Part shown: in pieces, positions 23,440-30,838 of the stretch | How positions within the stretch are numbered: the first letter of the stretch is position 1 | Layout: every line of letters begins with the position of its first letter | Origin: an uncultured Acidimicrobiaceae bacterium | Lineage (GTDB): Bacteria; Actinomycetota; Acidimicrobiia; Acidimicrobiales; Ilumatobacteraceae | Assembly (NCBI GenBank): GCA_903919455.1 | Contig: CAIXIJ010000119.1 | Location: forward strand, 1-32,951 | Length of the DNA: 32,951 nt | Direction of reading: 5' to 3' | Made by a program: the position numbers and the translations under genes | Notes under the pieces: model-generated | Database searches by the model: none | What the model saw: only the letters and a program-made list of their open reading frames with translations | What the model was told of the DNA's origin: nothing

Positions 23440-24177
23440 GTGGGCGACCAACTCGGCGCGCTGCATGGCCGTCGCGTGGTGGTGACCCGCTCTTCCGCCC
23501 AGGCCGGTTCGCTGGTAGGGCTGTTGGAGGCCGAGGGCGCCGTAACGGTGGTGGTGCCGCTCATCGAGCAGGTGGCGGTGCCCGAGGAAGGGGCGGCGCT
23601 CGCAGCGCTGGCGCCCTCAGCGTTCGACTGGCTGGTGGTGTCGTCGCCAAACGGTGCCAGCCACTATGTGGCTGCGCACGGTGATGCGCCGCCGCAGGTT
23701 GCGGCCATCGGCGCCACCACGGCTGCTGCGCTCGCCGAGGGTGGCGTGGTGGCGTCGCTCATACCCGGCGAGCAGAGTGCCGTCGGTCTGCTGGCCGAGT
23801 TTCCGGAGTGTGTTGGCGCGGGCCGAGTGCTGCTGGTGCAGGCCGCCGGTGCCGAACCGGTGCTGGCCGATGGGTTGCGGGCCAAGAACTGGCAGGTCAC
23901 GGTGGTTGCGCCGTATCGAACGGTGCCGGCACGGCTCTCCGCGGGCCTGCAACTGGCAGCCCTCGCTGCCGATGCGGTGTTGTTCGCCAGTGGCTCGGCG
24001 GTGCGGGCCTGGGTGGATGTGTTCGGCACTTCCACCCCGCCGATCACCGTCGCGATCGGTCCGCAAACATTGGCTGCCGCCGACAGTTTGAACCTCAAGA
24101 TTTCCCTTGTAGCTACCGATCATTCACTGAAAGGATTGATCGCCGTTCTGTCGGCGTATCTATCCTCCCCTTCCTAG
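23440..24177 (+). CDS. hemD: Uroporphyrinogen-III synthase
   Basis: The 245-residue protein starts GTG 23440, 5 bp after hemC. The weakly conserved HemD fold is seen as repeated Rossmann-like halves: RRVVVTRSSAQAGSLVGLLEAEGA, then FDWLVVSSPNGASHYV, GAGRVLLVQAAGAEPVLADGL, WQVTVVAPYRT and AVLFASGSAVRAWVDVFG. It closes hydroxymethylbilane to uroporphyrinogen III, the branch point to haem, sirohaem and cobalamin. It is a stand-alone HemD, not fused to the methyltransferase CobA as in some Actinomycetota. The 6-bp inverted repeat GCCGGA/TCCGGC at 24182-24204 follows the stop codon and may be a weak terminator. Confidence 0.93.
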   Translation: MGDQLGALHGRRVVVTRSSAQAGSLVGLLEAEGAVTVVVPLIEQVAVPEEGAALAALAPSAFDWLVVSSPNGASHYVAAHGDAPPQVAAIGATTAAALAEGGVVASLIPGEQSAVGLLAEFPECVGAGRVLLVQAAGAEPVLADGLRAKNWQVTVVAPYRTVPARLSAGLQLAALAADAVLFASGSAVRAWVDVFGTSTPPITVAIGPQTLAAADSLNLKISLVATDHSLKGLIAVLSAYLSSPS

Positions 24178-24222
24178 ACTTGCCGGACGTTTGATCGATC
24201 CGGCGGGAGCACGAACACAAAC

Positions 24223-26628
24223 ATGATGGGCATGCGGCGCTCGCAGCGCTGGCTCCTTGTAGGAGCAACAGCATCGGTGATGGCTGTGGTGGGCGTAGCC
24301 CAGGCCACGGCGGCTCATCGCGCGCCGGCTGCCGACCCCGTGGCGCCCGTCGCAGCCGTGCCCACGACCATGGTGTCGCAGTCACCTTCGGTGTCTGCTG
24401 ATGGCCGGTTTGTGGTGTACGTGGGTCGGCCCACCGAAGCAGGCGACACGCGTGCTGCCACCGTGTTTCTGCAGGATCGGGTCGATGGTTCGGTCACCGA
24501 ACTCACCGCTGCGGTGGATGGCCTGCAGCCCGGCGAATCTGTGTGGCCGGTGATCAGCGCCGATGGCTGCGTGGTGGCGGTCACCACCGAACTCGGTCTC
24601 GACCTGTTCCGCGACGACGACACCGGCGCCCGCTGGGACGTGTATGCGCTTCGCCTTCCTGCGTGCGGTGGTGCGCTCGGCGATTGGGAACTGGTCAGCA
24701 CCGGCACCGGGCAGGGTTTCGAGGCCAGCGCATCCGACGACGTGAGCCCTCTGTACCCGGCTGCAATCTCAGGCGAGGGTGCGCTGGTGGCCTACACGCA
24801 CCGCTTCAACGCCACCTCCAACGACATCACAGCGATCACGCTGGTGGATCTCACGGTGCCGCTCGGCGAGCTTGGCCGCATCCAGCCGGTGGCTGGGCAG
24901 CCGGCCGAGGGACCCATCACCAACTTCCGCTATCACGGCCTGCGCGAGCCGGTCCTCAGCGACGACGGCAACCTGCTGGCCTTCACCTCCGATGCCGTGG
25001 CCACCTCACCGCTTGGTGAGTGGGCGACGGGCCCGCAGGAAGGCGAGTTCGCCACCTCGCAGATCTATGTCTGGGATCGCGCCGACATCGATCCGAACAC
25101 CAACGTGCGGCTCATCTCCATGGCTCCGGGCGGCGAGCCGTCCGGCCAGGCCAGTAGCGCCGCGCTCTCCGGCGATGGTCGCTATGTGGCGTTCGTGTCC
25201 ACGGCCTCGAACCTTGTGCCCGGCGCCACCTTGCCCACCTGCAACCCCGACTGCCTGCCGCAGGTGTATCTCTTCGACCGCACCGATGGCGCGTTGGTGC
25301 TGGGCAGCCGCGAGCCTGGCGACCCCACGGCAGCGCCGGTGGCCGCCAATCTCGGTGCCACGCAGCCATCGATGAACCGCAGCGGCTCCGAACTGTTCTA
25401 CGTGACCCGATCCACCAACCTGTTCGCCACGCGCAGCGGTGAACTCGGTGGTGCGCTCGACGGCGACATCGTGGTGTCGGTGCCGGCCATTGGCACCGTG
25501 CAGCGTCTGAACACGCTGGCCGACGGTGTCACTCCGGGTCCGGCTGTCAATGCACACCCGAAGGCCTCGGCCAACGGGCGCGTGGTGGTGTTCGACACCC
25601 TCGCCGGCGCGGCCTTCGGTGGAAAGGCGGTCGAGGGTCGTCAGATCGCCATCATCGACAGCAAGCCGGTGGTGAACCTCGCCAACCTCGATCTCGGCAC
25701 GGTGGCCGTTGGCTACCCCGGCCCGGAGTGGTTCCTGGTGCTCTCCAATCAGGGCCCGTCGTCGTTCATCCCGGCGCTCGTCGACGTGGACAACCCCGAC
25801 TTCATCGTCAGTGGCGGCACGTGCGTGGATCAGAACACCACCCCGGTGCCCCCGGGTGGTGCGTGCACCATCAACCTCATGCTGTCACCGTCGAAAGAGG
25901 GCACCATCGAGGGTCTCCTCACGGTGCATGAGTTCGGGTTCGGAGCCACCGAACTGACGGCGCAACTCACTGGCGCTGGTGGCAACCCGGCATTGGCACC
26001 GGTGCCAGCGGGCGCAGAGGCCCATCCGATGGTGGTGGGCACTCGCGACGAACCGATGTCGTTCAACATCAGCAACGTGGCCTTCAATCCGGTCGGCATT
26101 CGCTCGGTGAAGGTGCAGGGCTCGAACCCCGACGACTTCGTGATCGCCACCGACAACTGCACGGGTCACAGCGTGAATGCAGCCGACATCTGCACGATCG
26201 ATGTCGTGTTCGCCCCCACGGGCGCCGGCCGCCGCACTGCCAGCGTGGTGGTGACCACCACCGAAGGTGCCTACACCACGATGATCGTCAGCGGCGACGC
26301 CCGCTGGGACCCCAAGCTCGCCCTCGGCACCACGAACATCATCGCTCCATCACGAGTGCAGGTGGTGGGCGCCGGTTTCGCCCCCAACGTGCCGGTCACC
26401 ATTGCGTGGGCCGACGGACTGGGTCGTCCGGTCACAGTGACCAGCGACGGCTATGGCGGTGTGCTCGCCGAACTGGTGGTGCGCCCCAACGATCGCCCGG
26501 GTGCTCGCACCATCGTGGCGCAGACCTCCGATGGAGAGATGGCATCTGCTGATGCCACCGTCGTGGTGCCCACGCAGCGCACCGGGCCAGGCTCCGCCAA
26601 CTGGCCGCGCCCCCGCCCGCGCCCCTGA
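24223..26628 (+). CDS. Secreted seven-repeat beta-propeller protein with Ig-like C-terminal domains
   Basis: This 801-residue protein has a signal peptide (Arg-rich start, hydrophobic about 11-28, cleavage near ATAA). Seven TolB/PD40-like repeats follow, each with a ...S.DG..VA(Y/F) core: SPSVSADGRFVVYV, WPVISADG, YPAISGEG, EPVLSDDG, SAALSGDG, QPSMNRSG and HPKASANG. They make a likely seven-bladed propeller (about 48-480). Two choice-of-anchor D/HYDIN-type Ig domains follow (about 485-690; DLGTVAVGYPG, VPPGGACTINL, then EPMSFNISNVAF), then an IPT-like domain and a Pro/Arg tail. It probably acts at the cell surface as a binding protein. ATG 24223 is followed by other Met codons at 24226 and 24232, so the exact start is uncertain. 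Confidence 0.85.
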   Translation: MMGMRRSQRWLLVGATASVMAVVGVAQATAAHRAPAADPVAPVAAVPTTMVSQSPSVSADGRFVVYVGRPTEAGDTRAATVFLQDRVDGSVTELTAAVDGLQPGESVWPVISADGCVVAVTTELGLDLFRDDDTGARWDVYALRLPACGGALGDWELVSTGTGQGFEASASDDVSPLYPAAISGEGALVAYTHRFNATSNDITAITLVDLTVPLGELGRIQPVAGQPAEGPITNFRYHGLREPVLSDDGNLLAFTSDAVATSPLGEWATGPQEGEFATSQIYVWDRADIDPNTNVRLISMAPGGEPSGQASSAALSGDGRYVAFVSTASNLVPGATLPTCNPDCLPQVYLFDRTDGALVLGSREPGDPTAAPVAANLGATQPSMNRSGSELFYVTRSTNLFATRSGELGGALDGDIVVSVPAIGTVQRLNTLADGVTPGPAVNAHPKASANGRVVVFDTLAGAAFGGKAVEGRQIAIIDSKPVVNLANLDLGTVAVGYPGPEWFLVLSNQGPSSFIPALVDVDNPDFIVSGGTCVDQNTTPVPPGGACTINLMLSPSKEGTIEGLLTVHEFGFGATELTAQLTGAGGNPALAPVPAGAEAHPMVVGTRDEPMSFNISNVAFNPVGIRSVKVQGSNPDDFVIATDNCTGHSVNAADICTIDVVFAPTGAGRRTASVVVTTTEGAYTTMIVSGDARWDPKLALGTTNIIAPSRVQVVGAGFAPNVPVTIAWADGLGRPVTVTSDGYGGVLAELVVRPNDRPGARTIVAQTSDGEMASADATVVVPTQRTGPGSANWPRPRPRP

Positions 26629-27034
26629 CCTACTTCCCGGCACGTGCTTCGTTGGGCGCGATTCGTCCCCTTCTTGGGACCATTCGCGCCCACGGGCGCG
26701 GAATGACCCGGATTTGGGAGGTTTCGCGCCCGTGGGCGCGAAACCTCCTGCGCCTCACGAGGCGAGCCGAGTGCCCGATATGGGCGCTCTTTGCAAGTGG
26801 TTCGGTCGCACGTTATGCGCTCAGCGGGCAACGAGGAACAGGCGTTTGCCATCCGCGTCAGGTTGTCGTCGGTGCTGAAGGCTTGAGTCGATCAGCTCGT
26901 CAGAACCATCTCGTGTCATGGCCGGGCGGTCACCGGTCAGGTGCAGGAATGCCAGCGGCCCCGGGTCTCCCCGGAGCCACCACCACAAGATGTGGGGTTG
27001 ATGTTCCTACCAATCACCCATGCTCGCAGCGAAG
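26629..27034. other. Gene-free region with repeats between convergent genes
   Basis: These 406 bases lie between two convergent genes and hold the palindromic repeats at 26654-26748. From about 26760 to 27034 I see no gene; a 128-residue forward frame there (26652-27038) is low in coding character and overlaps the repeats. A 13-bp palindrome CCACAAGATGTGG sits at 26983-26995, but no forward gene follows it. Confidence 0.5.
26654..26748. repeat. 40-bp tandem palindromic repeat with variable interiors
   Basis: GGGCGCG occurs at 26654, 26694 and 26734, and CGCGCCC at 26685 and 26725, all exactly 40 bp apart in their own series. Units 26654-26693 and 26694-26733 thus have conserved 7-bp ends and different 24-bp middles. 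Arms 26717-26731 and 26734-26748 are perfect 15-bp complements; 26654-26669 and 26676-26691 pair with two mismatches, and 26681-26705 is a third near-perfect palindrome. Only about 2.3 units exist and the middles are palindromic too, so this is not a CRISPR array. The function is unknown; a dual terminator or a REP-like element is possible. Confidence 0.65.
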
Positions 27035-28246
27035 TTAGGCGTCGATGAGGACGCCGCTGATCAACACGTTGGGGTTGCAGGCATCGCCCGTGAGGTCGCC
27101 CACACCGGTGCACGACACGGTGACCACCAGCTGTTCACCCGACTGGAACTCCAGCGGCGTCACCAGCGGCAGGCCGGTGTCGCTGAAGGTGGTGGTGAGG
27201 TTGTAGGTGACGAGTGCGTTCGCGTTCTTGGAGATCACCAACGTGCCCTGATCGCCCTGCGGGTTCTGCACGAGGATGTCGGTGACCTGCAGGGTCTTGC
27301 CAGCCGGCACCTGGTACTGGTTGGCGTTGGTCTGGCCGGCCTTCGCTGACACCGGGAGGGCCACGTTGGTGATGGTGCCCTGTGGCGGATTGTTGCCGTC
27401 GGACACGGTGGTGACGGTGGTGCTGTCGGAGCCGGGCAATGTGGATGCCACCACGGTGCTGGGCGTGGCGCCCAACTCGTTCACTGCATCTCGTGCAGCG
27501 TCGCGGATGGCGGGCTTCACCAACCCCACCCAGGCGACGCCGAGCAGCGCTGCTACGCCGGCGACCGCAGCCAAACGACCGAACAGATTCTCGGGCACCA
27601 CGGGCGCCTGCACGAACGTGGCGCCCGCCTCGGCGGTGGGACTGCCTGCCTGGTCGGCCTCGATGCGGAAGGGGATGGTTCGCGACGACCGCTGCCACTG
27701 CACGCGGGTGGCGCGCACCTTCATTCGCACCAAGGCGCTCGAGCCAGGTTCCACCCCGGCCGAGGGCGGCTCGAAGTCGGCCTCGAGCCGACCGGTGGGG
27801 TCGAGCAGGCGCATGCGGCAGGACGCCAGGGTGTTGCCCCGGTTCTCGAGCATCAGGTCGTAGGTGACCGAGCGGCGACCGCGGAGGGCGGGGGTGAGCA
27901 CGTTCAGACGACGGTCGAAGCTCTCACCGATGATGAGCGTGGTTTCGGCCGACGTGTCGGCATCAGGGTCTCGATTCGAGACCACTCGCACCGACAGCGA
28001 CGTGGGACCAGCGATGGTGGTGGGCAGCATTGGCGGCGCCACCTGCACTTCCACCACCTGCTGCGTGCCACCGAACAAGGTGACATTGGCCGGTTGCAAC
28101 GTGGTCCAGCCCGACGGCATGCCGATGGGGGTGAGGGTGAACGAGTCGGTCGAATCGGCCAGATTCACGATGGTGAGTTGCAGCACCGCAGTGGTGCCGG
28201 GCGCGACATCCACGTCGCCGGAGGAGAACCAAGCTTGCGCTGCCAT
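27035..28246 (-). CDS. Ig-like-domain membrane protein (COG1470-like), no signal peptide
   Basis: The 403-residue protein has two N-terminal Ig-like/alpha-galactosidase-NEW3-type beta domains (about 8-105 and 110-212). The first has VDVAPGTTAVLQLTIVNLADSTDSFTL, the second LLDPTGRLEADFEPPSAGVEPGSS. A single transmembrane helix follows (about 224-243), then a Thr/Ser-rich linker (256-290) and a C-terminal beta domain (about 295-403). No signal peptide precedes the first Ig domain, so by the helix position the N-terminal domains would be inside and the C-terminal part outside, which is unusual for Ig domains. TAGGGT (28261-28256) lies 9 nt before ATG 28246. It converges on the propeller gene and follows the GGDEF gene by 24 bp. 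Confidence 0.78.
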   Translation of the reverse strand: MAAQAWFSSGDVDVAPGTTAVLQLTIVNLADSTDSFTLTPIGMPSGWTTLQPANVTLFGGTQQVVEVQVAPPMLPTTIAGPTSLSVRVVSNRDPDADTSAETTLIIGESFDRRLNVLTPALRGRRSVTYDLMLENRGNTLASCRMRLLDPTGRLEADFEPPSAGVEPGSSALVRMKVRATRVQWQRSSRTIPFRIEADQAGSPTAEAGATFVQAPVVPENLFGRLAAVAGVAALLGVAWVGLVKPAIRDAARDAVNELGATPSTVVASTLPGSDSTTVTTVSDGNNPPQGTITNVALPVSAKAGQTNANQYQVPAGKTLQVTDILVQNPQGDQGTLVISKNANALVTYNLTTTFSDTGLPLVTPLEFQSGEQLVVTVSCTGVGDLTGDACNPNVLISGVLIDA

Positions 28247-28270
28247 TGAGTCGAGACCCTACCGAAGTTC

Positions 28271-29794
28271 CTAGCGAAGCACTGTTCGGTCGCTGCCGTT
28301 CGTCTTGGCCTCCAGCAATGCGGAACGAGCCGAGGCCAGCAATTCTTCGGTGGTGGCGGCATCGGATACGACGGTGAGGCCGACGCTCGCAGTGAGTCGG
28401 ATGTCGGCGGGGATCCCGTGCCAGGTGCGTGCTGCGATGAGGTGACGAACGCGATCGAAGACGATTCGTGCATCATGCGGCGACGTGTCGCGCAGCAGCA
28501 TTCCGAACTCGTCACCACCAAGCCGCACGACGGTGTCGCCTCGTCGCAGCACTCGCTCGAGCATGGCGGCCACTTCCTGCAGCACGCCGTCGCCGAGCAG
28601 ATAACCGTGGTCGTCGTTGATGCGCTTGAAACCGTCGAGGTCGATGACGCCGATGCACACCGGTGAATGGTGCAGGACCGCCTCGGCTAGGACGTGGGTG
28701 AGGTGTTGCCGATTCGGCAACCCGGTCAGTGCGTCGCTCTCGCTGGTGACTGCTACCTCCAGGCTGTCGGCGCCGAGGCGAACGTGTTCCCATCGGATGA
28801 GGCAGCTGTCGTTGAGACGTTTCTGCGCAGCCCGCAGCTGTTGCTCCAGCGCTGCTCGCGCCTCGACATGCAGCCCGAGCGTCCAGAGCACCTCTACCTC
28901 GAGTTCGTGCACGGGGCCCATGTACTGCTGCAACTCAAGACCCTCCGCCGCGTCGAGGGCGGCGTCGATGAGTGCGCGCACTGAGGGGTCGCGGCTCAGT
29001 CCCCACGTGGCGATCGCTTCGGCTGCGATTGCCAACGCCAATTCGCCGCGCATGCCGTGCTCGGTGGCGATCTCCTTGGCGGTTCGAGCGTCGTCGATGG
29101 CGTCGTGGAAGCGACCGATCTCGGCGAACATCATCGCCCGGTGGGCCAACGCTTCGCCGACGGCCATGGTCTCGTTGGCACCCTGGGGGTCGAGCGCGGC
29201 GGTGGCGGCGTACAGGCCGTCGTGCAGCAGGCGATGCTGCTCCAGCGGGTCGAGTTCGCGAAGGGCAGCGTCGTGATAGGTGGCCGACATGCTGGCGTAG
29301 GCGAACTGCCGATCCGCGTCGTTGTTCGCCAGTCGCAATGCCCGGTCGAACAGCTCGAGCGCTGGCTCGATGAAGCCACAGCGCGCGTAGGTGACCGCCA
29401 TGTTGTGCAGCACCTGATAGTGAGCGGGTTCGAGGGTGAGACGCTGAAGGATGCACACCGCTTCTGAGAGCGCCTCGGTGGCCTCCGGCCAGCGCTCGGC
29501 TCGGGTGTGGTCGTCCGCCAGGAGGCCGAGGGCATCAACGAGTTCCGCCAGATGGCCGGCATTCCGTGCCTCTTCTGCCACCACCCGTGCGAGCGCGGTG
29601 GCGTCGTCGAACTGTTCCGCCGCCACCATGCAGCACGCTTGGCGAACTTGCAGGTTCAGACGATGCTGCAGATCGGTTGGCTCGGCGGATGCCAGGGCGA
29701 ACAGGGCGGCCGCCTGGCGGTAGTCGCCGGCCTGTCGAGCAGCGATCGCCCTCTGCTCCGCGCGAACCGACGGGTCGGGCCTTGCCGCGCTCAC
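28271..29794 (-). CDS. TPR-like sensor diguanylate cyclase (GGDEF)
   Basis: The 507-residue soluble protein has N-terminal helical repeats of the TPR kind (about 10-325; AGDYRQAAALFALASAEP, GFIEPALELFDRALRLAN, GRFHDAIDDARTAKEIA), a short coiled linker (about 316-345) and a GGDEF domain (about 345-505). DALTGLPNR (354-362), IDLDGFKRINDDHGY (384-398) and the active site GGDEF (426-430) are intact. RRGD (417-420), five residues upstream, is the RxxD inhibitory site, so the enzyme should be active and feedback-limited. It makes c-di-GMP from two GTP in response to an unknown partner bound by the repeats. GTG 29794 is chosen because AAGGA lies 8 nt upstream; the frame extends to 30760 antisense to hemB. 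It is divergent from hemB. Confidence 0.9.
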   Translation of the reverse strand: MSAARPDPSVRAEQRAIAARQAGDYRQAAALFALASAEPTDLQHRLNLQVRQACCMVAAEQFDDATALARVVAEEARNAGHLAELVDALGLLADDHTRAERWPEATEALSEAVCILQRLTLEPAHYQVLHNMAVTYARCGFIEPALELFDRALRLANNDADRQFAYASMSATYHDAALRELDPLEQHRLLHDGLYAATAALDPQGANETMAVGEALAHRAMMFAEIGRFHDAIDDARTAKEIATEHGMRGELALAIAAEAIATWGLSRDPSVRALIDAALDAAEGLELQQYMGPVHELEVEVLWTLGLHVEARAALEQQLRAAQKRLNDSCLIRWEHVRLGADSLEVAVTSESDALTGLPNRQHLTHVLAEAVLHHSPVCIGVIDLDGFKRINDDHGYLLGDGVLQEVAAMLERVLRRGDTVVRLGGDEFGMLLRDTSPHDARIVFDRVRHLIAARTWHGIPADIRLTASVGLTVVSDAATTEELLASARSALLEAKTNGSDRTVLR

Positions 29795-29833
29795 GGGGCG
29801 ATTCCTTGGCCGATGCGAATACGATGCGTCACC

Positions 29834-30838
29834 GTGACCGGCAACTTTCCCGTCTCGCGGCCACGGCGGCTGCGCAGCTCCGCTTCGCTGCGCGACCTCG
29901 TTGCAGAGACGCACCTCGACGTCCGCCATCTGGTGGCACCACTGTTCGTCCGTGAAGGCATCGACACTCCACAGCCCATTGCGTCGCTGCCGGGGGTGAT
30001 GCAGCACACGCCGCAGAGCCTTCGCGACGAGGTGCGGCACCTGGCCGACCTCGGCGTGCGCGCAGTGATGTTGTTCGGTGTGCCACTCATCAAGGATTCC
30101 ATCGGCTCGCAAGCCTTCGACCCTGAGGGAATCGTGCAGGCGTCGTTGCGCGATCTCGCGAGCGACGTGGGTGACCGGATGGTGGTGATGGCCGATCTGT
30201 GTGTGGATGAGTACACCGACCACGGCCACTGCGGCGTCCTCGACGGCCCTGCCGGCGACCCGCACACCTCCGTCGACAACGATGCCACGCTGGAGATCTA
30301 CGGCCGCATCGCGGTGGCGCAGGCCGACGCTGGCGCCCAGGTGGTAGCGCCGAGCGGAATGATGGACGGCCAAGTGGGTGTCATTCGCGCAGCGCTCGAT
30401 GCTGCCGGCCACACGAACGTCAGCATCCTGGCCTACTCGGCGAAGTACGCGAGCGGTCTGTACGGCCCGTTCCGCGACGCCGTCGATTGCGCCATCGTGG
30501 GTGGCGGCGACCGCAAGGCCTATCAGCAGGACTGGCGCAACGGGGCACGAGAGGCACTCCTCGAGGTGCACGCCGACCTGGCCCAGGGTGCCGACATGGT
30601 GATGGTGAAGCCGGCCCTCGCCTACCTCGACATCATCGCTGCCGTGCGAGCCCAGGTGAACGTGCCCGTTGCGGCGTATCACGTCAGTGGCGAGTACGCC
30701 ATGCTGAAGGCCGCCGCCGCGAACGGTTGGATCGACCACGACGTGGTGGCCACCGAACACCTCACTGCCATCAAGCGCGCCGGCGCTGATGTGATCCTCA
30801 CCTATCTCACCCGCTGGTTTGCGGAGGCCAACTCATGA
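29834..30838 (+). CDS. hemB: Delta-aminolevulinic acid dehydratase (porphobilinogen synthase)
   Basis: The 334-residue enzyme condenses two 5-aminolevulinates to porphobilinogen. The two Schiff-base lysines are Lys204 (YSAKYASGLYGPFR) and Lys259 (MVMVKPALAYLD). The metal loop reads DLCVDEYTDHGHCG: Cys123 and Cys133 are present but the middle cysteine of the Zn type is Asp125, so the metal could differ from that of the three-Cys enzymes. GTG 29834 is preceded by TACGAT (29820-29825) 8 nt upstream; ATG 29813 is an alternative lying before this hexamer. Start codons of hemB and the GGDEF gene are 39 bp apart and divergent. hemL overlaps the 3' end by four bases. Confidence 0.95.
   Translation: MTGNFPVSRPRRLRSSASLRDLVAETHLDVRHLVAPLFVREGIDTPQPIASLPGVMQHTPQSLRDEVRHLADLGVRAVMLFGVPLIKDSIGSQAFDPEGIVQASLRDLASDVGDRMVVMADLCVDEYTDHGHCGVLDGPAGDPHTSVDNDATLEIYGRIAVAQADAGAQVVAPSGMMDGQVGVIRAALDAAGHTNVSILAYSAKYASGLYGPFRDAVDCAIVGGGDRKAYQQDWRNGAREALLEVHADLAQGADMVMVKPALAYLDIIAAVRAQVNVPVAAYHVSGEYAMLKAAAANGWIDHDVVATEHLTAIKRAGADVILTYLTRWFAEANS

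Noticed and set aside
26654-26748. CRISPR array
   Set aside because: Only about two units, 7-bp constant ends and palindromic middles; no cas gene nearby.
26983-26995. NrdR-box-like palindrome CCACAAGATGTGG
   Set aside because: A single site with no ribonucleotide reductase or other forward gene behind it; could occur by chance.
29795-30760. N-terminal extension of the GGDEF protein
   Set aside because: It is antisense to hemB, and AAGGA precedes GTG 29794.
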